Shown: positions 38,015-44,705 of the stretch, piece by piece
How the letters are laid out: each line of letters starts with the position of its first letter
Numbering within the stretch: the stretch's first letter is position 1
From: Mesorhizobium sp. LNHC252B00
GTDB taxonomy: Bacteria > Pseudomonadota > Alphaproteobacteria > Rhizobiales > Rhizobiaceae
Assembly: GCF_000502955.1 (NCBI RefSeq)
Contig: NZ_AYWO01000003.1
Location: 152,958-216,957, forward strand
Length of the DNA: 64,000 nucleotides
Direction of reading: 5' to 3'
The notes under the pieces: generated by a model
Told to the model about the DNA's origin: nothing
Databases searched by the model: none
What the model saw: the letters and a program-made list of their open reading frames with translations, nothing else
Position numbers and translations under genes: made by a program

Positions 38015-38683
38015 TCAAAACTCGAAAGCATGAATACGTTCGAATCCCGGTAGTGGCTTAATTGCCGCATTAAACGCGCGTCTTCCGGTTACAACCCCTC
38101 CCGCCTTAAAAAAAAGTCGGGCCAGGCCGGAATTACCTTGCCCTTCAACGGCGACGAGTCGGCCGCCTTCGGCAAGCTGGTCGAGCAGCGGCACTGGGAC
38201 TTCCGCGACGCTGCCGCCGACGAAGATGACGTCATAAGGCGCCTGGGCGGCATGCCCTTGTGGCAACGCCCCCTGCACAACGGTCACATTGCTGCAGCCA
38301 AGCGACGATAGCGTCGATCTGGCGGTTTCCGCCAGCGCCGAATCGCTTTCGAGCGCCACCACGGACCTGGCCAGCCGCGACAGGATGGCCGAAGCGTAAC
38401 CCGTGCCGCAGCCGACATCGAGCGCCGAGTCGGTCGGCTTGATCTCAGCCAGTTGGATGAGCTTGGCCAGCGGTGACGCTTCCATAAGGTAGCGCGCGCC
38501 GTCCGCGCCGGTGGCAATGCGAATGTCCTCGTCGATGTAAGCGAGATCGCGCTGGGCGGCGCCAACAAAAGCCTCTCGTGGCACGACGAGCATGGCCTCG
38601 AGCAGCGGCGCGCTGGTCACATCGGTGGTGCGAACCTGGCCATCGACCATCTTGACGCGAAGCTCGGAGAAATCAGCGCTCAT
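38015..38683 (-). CDS. Second protein-L-isoaspartate O-methyltransferase-family protein
   Basis: A 222-residue SAM-dependent methyltransferase of the PCMT family. It has the N-terminal MVDGQVRTTDVTSAPLLEAM typical of this rhizobial subgroup. The SAM motif is ALDVGCGTGYASAILSRLA (about 87-105), followed by QGALPQGHAAQAPYDVIFVG. The canonical PCMT substrate loop is altered, so whether it repairs isoaspartate is uncertain. It differs clearly from pcm at 11.4 kb. It lies 183 bases upstream of tolC on the same strand. Confidence 0.85.
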   Translation of the reverse strand: MSADFSELRVKMVDGQVRTTDVTSAPLLEAMLVVPREAFVGAAQRDLAYIDEDIRIATGADGARYLMEASPLAKLIQLAEIKPTDSALDVGCGTGYASAILSRLARSVVALESDSALAETARSTLSSLGCSNVTVVQGALPQGHAAQAPYDVIFVGGSVAEVPVPLLDQLAEGGRLVAVEGQGNSGLARLFFKAGGVVTGRRAFNAAIKPLPGFERIHAFEF

Positions 38684-38775
38684 GTTCCAACCAATCCGCT
38701 TGCCGCGCCAGAACCGCGGTTCATTACGTCAGGAACTTCAGGCCCCCTACGCTTGCTGCGCGGGGGCCCGGGCAT

Positions 38776-38849
38776 TGGAGGCCTCGCCCGGAATCGAACC
38801 GGGGTGCAAGGATTTGCAGTCCTCTGCGTAACCACTCCGCCACGAGGCC
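38776..38849 (-). tRNA. tRNA-Cys (anticodon GCA)
   Basis: On the minus strand the sequence folds as a cloverleaf: acceptor GGCCTCG pairs with CGAGGCC, the anticodon loop is ACTGCAAA (GCA), the T-loop GTTCGATTC, the discriminator base U, and CCA is encoded. 74 bases with CCA. Confidence 0.97.
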
Positions 38850-39279
38850 TCGTTGCTCCCGGCGTTCCACCCGGTTCCAATAGGTTGCGGCGAAAATGCC
38901 GTCAAGCGGCCACCGTGCATTCCGAACGGTTTCCCTGTGCGCCGATCCGGGCAGACCCTGTCAAATCGTCAGGCCCCAAGCCCACAGCTACATTAGACGA
39001 TTCTTAAGCATAGCCTGCCGCAGGAAAAACCCCTTCGGGGTTCACGCGTTGAGCACGGCAGGAGACAAAGCCATGCGCCAGGCAATGGAGATGATAGACA
39101 AGAATGCGCCGCCAGGCCTGTCCTGAGCGCGGTGCAGAGAGTTTTTGCACTACGCCACCGACCGGCCTGTCCATTGAAGGCGCGGGCACCTGTCGCCGCA
39201 CGACAGGGCAAGGCTTGCCTCAGCCGATTCTCAAGCAGATCCGTGAAGCAAGGGCCCGCTGAGGCGTGCCCACGCCATG
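38850..39279. other. 430-base stretch with no supported gene
   Basis: Between tRNA-Cys and the small membrane-protein gene. Short open frames exist in several phases but none has a ribosome-binding site or recognisable product. The only structure is a minus-strand terminator-like hairpin at about 39025-39042, which would end either a transcript from the 39.3-39.5 kb gene or an unknown small RNA. Confidence 0.5.
39024..39042 (-). terminator. Terminator-like hairpin, minus strand
   Basis: AACCCC-TTC-GGGGTT (39028-39042), with the minus strand running into TTTTT (39029-39025). The stem is short (six pairs), so this is weaker than the other terminators in the window. Confidence 0.5.
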
Positions 39280-39537
39280 TCAATCCGGCCGGCGCCGCCG
39301 TTCCCACCAGACGACAAAGCGTCGGCGGTGGCGCCGCACCATGGCGAACTCATAGGAAAGCACCAGCAATCCGAGCGGAACCATCCAGAAACCGAGGATC
39401 GGCAGGAACCCGAGGATGCCGCCGATGGTCAGCAGGACACCGATGGTGATTCTGAGCCCGCGCGAGCGCGGCATTTTGAACTCGCGCCCGAAAACTGAGA
39501 TTTTGCGCGCCGGCATGTGGTTATCTTGTGCTGTCAT
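39280..39537 (-). CDS. Small conserved-looking membrane protein
   Basis: An 85-residue protein with a basic N-terminal segment (REFKMPRSRGLRI) and two adjacent hydrophobic helices (ITIGVLLTIGGILGFLPILG and FWMVPLGLLVLSYEFAMV). It ends in a strongly basic tail (RRHRRRFVVWWERRRRPD). The pattern fits a small inner-membrane hairpin protein with both ends in the cytoplasm. I do not recognise a named family. The start could be 39537 or ATG 39516; neither has a strong ribosome-binding site. Confidence 0.7.
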   Translation of the reverse strand: MTAQDNHMPARKISVFGREFKMPRSRGLRITIGVLLTIGGILGFLPILGFWMVPLGLLVLSYEFAMVRRHRRRFVVWWERRRRPD

Positions 39538-39760
39538 CGTTTCGAAAGATTGACCCGTTTTGATCGTTCAGAAGCATCAGCGAACCCAAGCGCGGCCGCG
39601 CTTTCGGTTCCGTATCCCTGCCAAGGCTGCTAATATGAGGGCATCTCTCGACGATTGCGAGAAACGCCTGTGCGAAAAAGCCTCGGAAAAATGCGAATTG
39701 CTTCTTTGCAAAGCCGAAAAGGGCAGCTATACGCTGCGCAACTCGCATAAGAGCCTCCGT

Positions 39761-39835
39761 TCCCCGGTAGCTCAGTGGTAGAGCAACCGGCTGTTAACCG
39801 GTTGGTCGCTGGTTCGAATCCGGCCCGGGGAGCCA
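39761..39835 (+). tRNA. tRNA-Asn (anticodon GTT)
   Basis: Cloverleaf with acceptor TCCCCGG/CCGGGGA, D-arm GCTCAGTGGTAGAGC, anticodon loop CTGTTAA (GTT), T-loop GGTTCGAATCC, discriminator G and encoded CCA. 75 bases. Accessory DNA begins directly downstream, so its 3' end may have served as an integration site. Confidence 0.97.
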
Positions 39836-39917
39836 AATATTTCCAACCACTTAGCCGAAACAGCCCTACTGCCAGTCTGCTGGCAAAATTCAGTGCGGGC
39901 TACATCTAGGGCTACAG

Positions 39918-40115
39918 ATGCAAGAAATGCCAAACAAAGCTCTGCCCCTTGGGAAGCTCTTGCGGATGACACGCAAAGAGGCGGCGTCAAATCAGATCAA
40001 CCTGGCAATCAGACTTTTCCACGAGAGTGAGTTCGCCGGCGCCATCATCCTGGCCCTAGCTGCCGAAGCACAAACGCCGACAACGTCGCAACTGGAAAAG
40101 GCCAGGATGGGCTAA
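39918..40115 (+). CDS. Short protein, possibly a truncated N-terminal fragment
   Basis: A 65-residue frame starting 82 bases after tRNA-Asn. The central part (ASNQINLAIRLFHESEFAGA, then IILALAAEAQ) looks like an N-terminal helical pair found in some small HEPN-like proteins of unknown function. The frame then ends abruptly at TTSQLEKARMG. Two starts are possible (MQEMPNK at 39918 or MTRKEAA at 39966). The similarity is a memory-based impression; it could be a remnant. Confidence 0.35.
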   Translation: MQEMPNKALPLGKLLRMTRKEAASNQINLAIRLFHESEFAGAIILALAAEAQTPTTSQLEKARMG

Positions 40116-40117
40116 GC

Positions 40118-40148
40118 AAAAAGCCCGCCGCCTTTGCGGGCAGCGGGC
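40118..40148 (-). terminator. Terminator for the minus-strand micro-genes
   Basis: GCCCGC (40123-40128) pairs with GCGGGC (40143-40148), with an inner TGCCCGCAAAGGCG that can extend the hairpin. On the minus strand it is followed by TTTTT (40122-40118). Confidence 0.65.
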
Positions 40149-40329
40149 CTAGTTCGGGAGGAGTGTCGGGCATCCCCTTTGCCCGCGAAACAACGGTACG
40201 CCTCACCTAGCTGGATAATAAGCTCGCACCGGTTGAAGCTCAGCATATTCCAGCTGAGTGACTTTTCTGCCACAAGATAAAGAAAGCCCGCCACCATCGG
40301 CAGCCAATCCTGCAAGTTTGCAGGTTTGA

Positions 40330-40530
40330 TCAGTTCGCCTTCTGGCGGTTCATCTCGGAAAAATAGGACCGGAACTCCGCGCCCAGCTCTGCGACAAGCG
40401 AACGAACGTCCGCCGCTGGAGTCTTCGGTCCGATGGACCAGATTATATCGCCGTTCGCGGGATCGACCGTCCGGGCGATGGACTCAAAGCGATGTTTCCC
40501 TTCATAGCCGCACCAGTACGGTCTGATCAG
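40330..40530 (-). CDS. Short frame with coding character but no normal start
   Basis: A 66-codon minus-strand frame reading LIRPYWCGYEGKHRFESIA and onward to SYFSEMNRQKAN. Its codons favour G/C at the third position and the product looks like a real globular fragment. However, the only possible starts are CTG or internal codons, and a TGA precedes it at 40531-40533. It overlaps the end of the acidic ORF at 40502-40648 in another frame, so the two may be one gene split by a frameshift near 40525. Family unknown. Confidence 0.35.
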   Translation of the reverse strand: MIRPYWCGYEGKHRFESIARTVDPANGDIIWSIGPKTPAADVRSLVAELGAEFRSYFSEMNRQKAN

Positions 40531-40648
40531 TCAGATCGTCGCGCCACATAATCTGTTCGCAGTCGTTGTCCGGCTCGGAGTCGCCGCCTTCCTCGTCGTC
40601 GCAGTCGTCTTGCTCGCGGTCGTCGCACTGCCCAAGGGCACCCGTCAC
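40502..40648 (-). CDS. Very acidic 48-residue ORF, coupled to the upstream gene
   Basis: GTG start at 40648 overlaps the stop of the upstream small gene by four bases (GTGA), a classic coupling arrangement. The product is dominated by Asp and Glu (CDDREQDDCDDEEGGDSEPD) and has three cysteines. GAC/GAG/TGC codon choice supports translation. The end (LTDQTVLVRL) may be out of frame if the neighbouring frame at 40330-40530 is the true C-terminus. Function unknown. Confidence 0.4.
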   Translation of the reverse strand: MTGALGQCDDREQDDCDDEEGGDSEPDNDCEQIMWRDDLTDQTVLVRL

Positions 40649-40866
40649 AGACCGCCAGCTCCGCCACCAGCCCAAATGACTATCTGGGAAAGATCGGCGA
40701 TGTCGCCATAGATCTTCGAACCTTTGACGAGAAAACATTTGTCCCCCAGGACTTCGGCGAGTGAGCTTGACGCGGTGCAAACCGGCAGGTTCACCTTATG
40801 GCCCTTGGCATCGGCATAGCTGATGCTGATCGCGAGGATAGCGAGTACGAGAGTCGTCTTGCTCAT
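40645..40866 (-). CDS. Small secreted protein, unknown function
   Basis: A 73-residue protein with a signal peptide (MSKTTLVLAILAISISYADA) and likely cleavage before KGH. The mature part of about 53 residues contains two cysteines (LPVCTAS, GDKCFLV) that could pair, and ends in GGGAGGL. The ribosome-binding sequence AGGGG lies seven bases before the ATG. First gene of a small minus-strand unit that ends at the terminator near 40.13 kb. Confidence 0.55.
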   Translation of the reverse strand: MSKTTLVLAILAISISYADAKGHKVNLPVCTASSSLAEVLGDKCFLVKGSKIYGDIADLSQIVIWAGGGAGGL

Positions 40867-41212
40867 ATTTAGCCCCTAGAGCCAGCAGGCCCATTGGGCG
40901 GCAAAACCGGGTTGCCGCCCTTTGCCTTGCCATTAGGTGGAGCGGGGGTTTACGTCGCGCCATCCCTCGATTGGATGACGCGGGCTCATCTATATTAGCT
41001 ATAGCTTAACGAAGCAGCCTCTCGCGCCAGCCATCCTCTCCTGGGCTTCCGGTCCTAGGCTTCCTGAATGTCTAAGACTGGCGCGCGACCGTCTGCACGA
41101 TAGCCCCTAGATAGGTCAAGCAGCGTCGCAGCAAGTGGAACGTGCGGGCCAGGTCGCCGAAGGAGTGCCACCTCGAACACAGGTCTTCGAGAGGCTTCGC
41201 AGCGTTCGTGTC
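40867..41212. other. 346-base gap before the LysR gene
   Basis: No supported gene. The left end must hold the promoter of the secreted micro-gene at 40866. An AT-rich patch around 40990-41010 (ATCTATATTAGCTATAGC) is the only base-composition feature. Confidence 0.4.
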
Positions 41213-42106
41213 CTAGCTGTCGAGACCCCAAAGTTCCGGGTTGCGTTTGAAATACTCAGTCAGCATTTCGGTGAGCACCCTGACTTTCCGCGTGGGATGC
41301 TGACCCGGCGGGCGGACGACATACGCGGCCGCCGGAGGTACCGGATAGCGTGTCATGATCGGGACCAGCGTGCCGGAGGCCACATATTCATGTGTGATGC
41401 AATCGGCGAGCCAGGCGATGCCGAGACCTGCCGCCGCCGCGGCGGCAAGCGCCGTAGCGCTATCGGCCTTGAACCTGCCCTGCGGCTGAACCGTGACAAC
41501 CTTGCCATTATCCATGAACTGCCAGGTTTCTGTTCCCTGCATGAGGGCCTGATGGGTGACGAGTTCGTCCAGAGTCTCAGGTGAACCGTGCGCTTCGATA
41601 TAATCCGGGCTGGCGACAAGCTTGCCATGGAACGGCCCGACGCGCTTCGCGATCAGGTTGGAGTCCTGAAGGTAGCCAACCCGGATCGCGCAATCGAAAC
41701 CCTCTGCGATGAGATCGACGAAGCGATCGCTGTAGGAGGTATGAATGTGAAGCTGCGGGTGCTGGCGCGCCATCTCCGCGAGCACGGGGGCGAAGTGGGT
41801 TGGGCCGAAAGTAAGCGGCATGGCAACCCTCAGGCGGCCGCGCAGCTCACCGGTGGGGAGGATCGTTTCCCTTGCGGTGTCGATCTCGGCGCTGGCCCGG
41901 GCCGCATGGTCCCTGAACGTGATTCCCGCTTCCGTAAGCGCGGCGCCGCGGGTTGTTCTTGCAAGAAGCTGAACCCCGAGCTCCGCTTCAACCCGAAAGA
42001 GCCGCCGACTGACGATTGACTTGGAGACGCCGAGCCGGCGCGCGGCGGCCGATACGCCCCCTGCATCGGCCACTGCGACGAATGTCTGTAGATCTTCGAT
42101 GTCCAA
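41213..42106 (-). CDS. LysR-family transcriptional regulator
   Basis: A 297-residue regulator. The N-terminal winged helix-turn-helix is LQTFVAVADAGGVSAAARRL and GVSKSIVSRRLFRVEAELG (residues about 6-44). A substrate-binding domain follows (LRVAMPLTFGPTHFAPVL onwards). It starts at TTG 42106 with GAGGA upstream. It is divergent from the isochorismatase-family gene with a 154-base spacer, the usual layout for a LysR protein controlling its neighbour, which is inferred here. Confidence 0.92.
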   Translation of the reverse strand: MDIEDLQTFVAVADAGGVSAAARRLGVSKSIVSRRLFRVEAELGVQLLARTTRGAALTEAGITFRDHAARASAEIDTARETILPTGELRGRLRVAMPLTFGPTHFAPVLAEMARQHPQLHIHTSYSDRFVDLIAEGFDCAIRVGYLQDSNLIAKRVGPFHGKLVASPDYIEAHGSPETLDELVTHQALMQGTETWQFMDNGKVVTVQPQGRFKADSATALAAAAAAGLGIAWLADCITHEYVASGTLVPIMTRYPVPPAAAYVVRPPGQHPTRKVRVLTEMLTEYFKRNPELWGLDS

Positions 42107-42260
42107 TACAGCGTTCCTCGTTTCGCGACACAGCTTGCCTGACTATGGCACTACCGCATCACCAAAAGGAACGGCAAATTGCGTCCAGACAACGTCGCCC
42201 GCTGGCGCATGTCTCCCGTGAACCCATTGCCGTCCATGGCGGCAGAGAAAGGAAGTCTTG

Positions 42261-42905
42261 ATGACCCCTCGCAACGGCCTCGATTCGCTTCTTCGTCCCG
42301 AAGATTCGGTCCTCGTTCTGATCGATCACCAACCTTACCAGCTCGCAAACCTGAACAGCCACGATCCGCACATGGTGGTCAACAACACGACCGCGCTGGC
42401 GAAGCTAGCAAAAGCCTTCAATGTTCCGACCATTCTCACCAGCGTGATCGCGGCGCGCGGTGGACTTCTCTTCAAGCAGATCACCGACGTATTTCCGGAC
42501 CAGGAAGTCATCGATCGCACCTGGGTGAACACCTGGCAGGACGAGAATGTGGTGAACGTCGTCAAGGCGACCGGCCGCAAGCAGCTGATCATCGCCGGCC
42601 TGTGGACCGAGGTCTGCGTCGCAATGCCTGTGATCCAGGCCGCCGGCGAAGGCTGGGATGTGACCGTTATAACCGACGCGTCGGGCGGGATTTCGAAGGA
42701 GTCTCACGAAGTTGCCATCCAGCGAATGATCGCGGCCGGCGCGAACGTGATGACCGTGATGGCGCTCGCTGGCGAATGGCAACGCGATTGGGCGCGCACC
42801 GAGCATGTCGAGGAGCTGACCGAGATTCTCATCCAGCACTTCGGCGGCAGCGGCATCGCGTATCTTTGGGAGCAGCAGCTTCTCAACACGCCAGTAGCCG
42901 GCTGA
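42261..42905 (+). CDS. Isochorismatase-family cysteine hydrolase
   Basis: A 214-residue cytoplasmic hydrolase of the isochorismatase-like superfamily, closest in style to the YcaC group. The catalytic Asp is in LVLIDHQPYQ (about 23), and the Cys in GLWTEVCVAMPVIQAAGEG (about 117) follows the usual TxxCV layout. ATG 42261 is preceded by AAAGGAAG. Substrate not predictable. Gene neighbours (divergent LysR regulator, downstream alpha/beta hydrolase remnant) form a cluster seen in several proteobacteria. Confidence 0.88.
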   Translation: MTPRNGLDSLLRPEDSVLVLIDHQPYQLANLNSHDPHMVVNNTTALAKLAKAFNVPTILTSVIAARGGLLFKQITDVFPDQEVIDRTWVNTWQDENVVNVVKATGRKQLIIAGLWTEVCVAMPVIQAAGEGWDVTVITDASGGISKESHEVAIQRMIAAGANVMTVMALAGEWQRDWARTEHVEELTEILIQHFGGSGIAYLWEQQLLNTPVAG

Positions 42906-43055
42906 TCCCGGTCGGCATGGCGAGCACTTCGGTGAAGGTCGGAATCGATCCGCTTGCCGGCCTTCGCCGCCCTTCTACCGAAACAAAGCCGCTCATGTGC
43001 GGCGATTGCGTGTGATCCCACCCGCCGCCTTCTGAATAACTCGCGGAGTTCCTCG

Positions 43056-43495
43056 ATGCCTCCCGCCTTCACCCTTGGCCTGCCACTCGACCGCCGCGAC
43101 GTCCTGATCTCGGCCCCGGCGCTCGCCGCGAGCTTCACCCTTCCGCGGGGCGCCGTGTGCGCGGCGGGGCCCGTAACCACAATGTTCCGGAGGGAGAATA
43201 CACCACGGGTTTTGTCACGACCGACGACGACGTACAGATTTTCTACAAGGACTGGGGTCACAAGGACGCCCAGCCGATCGTTTTTCACCTGGGTGGCCGC
43301 TCAGCTCCGACGACTGGGACGCGCAGATGCTTTTCTTCCTGTCGAAGGGCTATCGAGTGGTCGCGCATAACCGGCGCGGCCACGGACGCTCGGAGCAGGT
43401 CGCCGATGGTCACGACATCGATCATTACGCGGCCGACGCGTTTGGGCGCTGGACCTGAAGGACGCGGTTCACATCGGCCATTCCACCGGTGGACC
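43056..43495 (+). pseudogene. Decayed Tat-exported alpha/beta hydrolase (chloroperoxidase-like)
   Basis: Begins well: GGAG nine bases before ATG 43056 and a twin-arginine signal (DRRDVLISAPALAASFTLP). Then the frame shifts repeatedly. After GPVTT the product continues one phase over as VPEGEYTTGFVTTDDDVQIF. At about 43295 it shifts to PLSSDDWDAQMLFFLSKGY and VVAHNRRGHGRSEQV. At about 43445 several codons are lost and it shifts to ALDLKDAVHIGHSTGG, the nucleophile-elbow region. After 43495 no similarity remains. Intact relatives are haloperoxidase-like hydrolases of about 275-330 residues, so the last 60 percent is gone. At least three indels are visible. Confidence 0.8.
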
Positions 43496-43781
43496 TTTGC
43501 GCATTTTCGGCGAATGTGGCGCAGGGTGATAGCGAATTCGCATTTCTCAGCTTCATCGACTCCGGGGAGCCATTTCAATCAAAACTGCGAGCGCCGCCTG
43601 CTCGCAGTTGGACGTCAGCCCTCTCCTTCCAGTGCAAGCGTCTTCAAGAGTTTAATCTTGGCGACATTTTTCCCGTCAAGATAGTCGGCTCTGGAATTTC
43701 AACCGAAAAAAGAGCTATGATGACCTTGGCATTCGCCGGGACCAGCTTCGCGTCCTCCAGAATGCCGGGGAGGAACGGGAC
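43496..43781. other. Spacer before the cytochrome oxidase operon
   Basis: 286 bases with no supported gene. It follows the truncated hydrolase and must contain the promoter of the oxidase operon. An AT-rich patch around 43650-43720 is the likely place. Confidence 0.4.
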
Positions 43782-44684
43782 ATGGCCGTAGCGCTTGTAC
43801 TCGTTTTGATTGTAGTGGGCTCGGTGCTGTTTCACCTGCTGAGCCCATGGTGGTGGACGCCGATTGCCTCGAACTGGGTCTATATCGACAACACCATCAT
43901 CATTACCTTCTGGATTACCGGCGTCGTCTTCGCCGCCGTGGTCCTATTCATGGCCTATTGCGTCTTCCGCTTCCGTCATCGGGAAGGGAACCGGGCCGCC
44001 TACGAGCCGGAGAATAAGCGGCTCGAATCCTGGTTGACGATCGTCACCGCGGTCGGGGTCACGGCGTTGCTGGTTCCCGGCCTGTTCGTCTGGAGCCGGT
44101 TCGTCAACGTCCCGAGCGACGCGACGGAGGTCGAAGTCGTCGGCCAGCAATGGCAGTGGAGTTTCCGTCTGCCCGGCAAGGACGGCAAGCTTGGCACATC
44201 CGACACCCGGGACGTCACCACCGACAATCCGCTGGGCGTGATCGCCAGCGATCCCAATGGTCAGGACGATGTCCTGGTCGAAGCGGCTGATCTGCATTTG
44301 CCGGTCGGCAAGCCGGTCAAGATGCTGCTCCGCTCGATCGATGTGCTGCATGATTTCTATGTGCCGGAATTCCGCGCCAAGATGGACATGATCCCGGGCT
44401 CGGTCACCTATTTCTGGTTCACACCGACCAAGACCGGAACCTTTCAGGTCCTGTGCGCTGAACTTTGCGGCCAGGGGCATCCCTTGATGCATGGTGTGGT
44501 CGTGGTCGACACGCAGCAGGACTACCTGGCCTGGTTTGGCCAGCAGCAGACTTTCGCGCAGTTGTCGGCACCCCAGCAAACGGGCGCGGCAGACAACGCT
44601 CCCGGGAAGACTATGGCGCCGGCCAAGACCATAGCGCCAGGTTTGAAAATTGCAGCAAAGCTCGAAACGGTCGGGTCTCGCTGA
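43782..44684 (+). CDS. Cytochrome c oxidase subunit II (alternative aa3-type)
   Basis: Accepts electrons from cytochrome c at the CuA centre. The 300-residue chain has three hydrophobic segments at the N-terminus (about 1-21, 42-65, 88-108), where two are usual. The periplasmic cupredoxin domain has QQWQWSF and VLHDFYVPEFR (first CuA His), and the CuA motif CAELCGQGHPLM (about 226-237) with both Cys, the second His and the Met. No CxxCH is present, so there is no fused cytochrome c. The last 50 residues are low-complexity. GGAGG precedes the ATG. First gene of a five-gene operon that resembles coxMNOP. Confidence 0.93.
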   Translation: MAVALVLVLIVVGSVLFHLLSPWWWTPIASNWVYIDNTIIITFWITGVVFAAVVLFMAYCVFRFRHREGNRAAYEPENKRLESWLTIVTAVGVTALLVPGLFVWSRFVNVPSDATEVEVVGQQWQWSFRLPGKDGKLGTSDTRDVTTDNPLGVIASDPNGQDDVLVEAADLHLPVGKPVKMLLRSIDVLHDFYVPEFRAKMDMIPGSVTYFWFTPTKTGTFQVLCAELCGQGHPLMHGVVVVDTQQDYLAWFGQQQTFAQLSAPQQTGAADNAPGKTMAPAKTIAPGLKIAAKLETVGSR

Positions 44685-44705
44685 AAAGGACGCGGAGGTG
44701 TTCCT

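Noticed and set aside
38896-39449. Several overlapping 60-100 codon frames between tRNA-Cys and the small membrane-protein gene
   Set aside because: No ribosome-binding site, no recognisable domain, and no consistent codon pattern in any one frame.
39630-39990. Minus-strand frames across tRNA-Asn, including one containing GRIRTSDQPVNSRLLYH
   Set aside because: These are antisense translations of the tRNA-Asn gene, a well-known annotation artefact.
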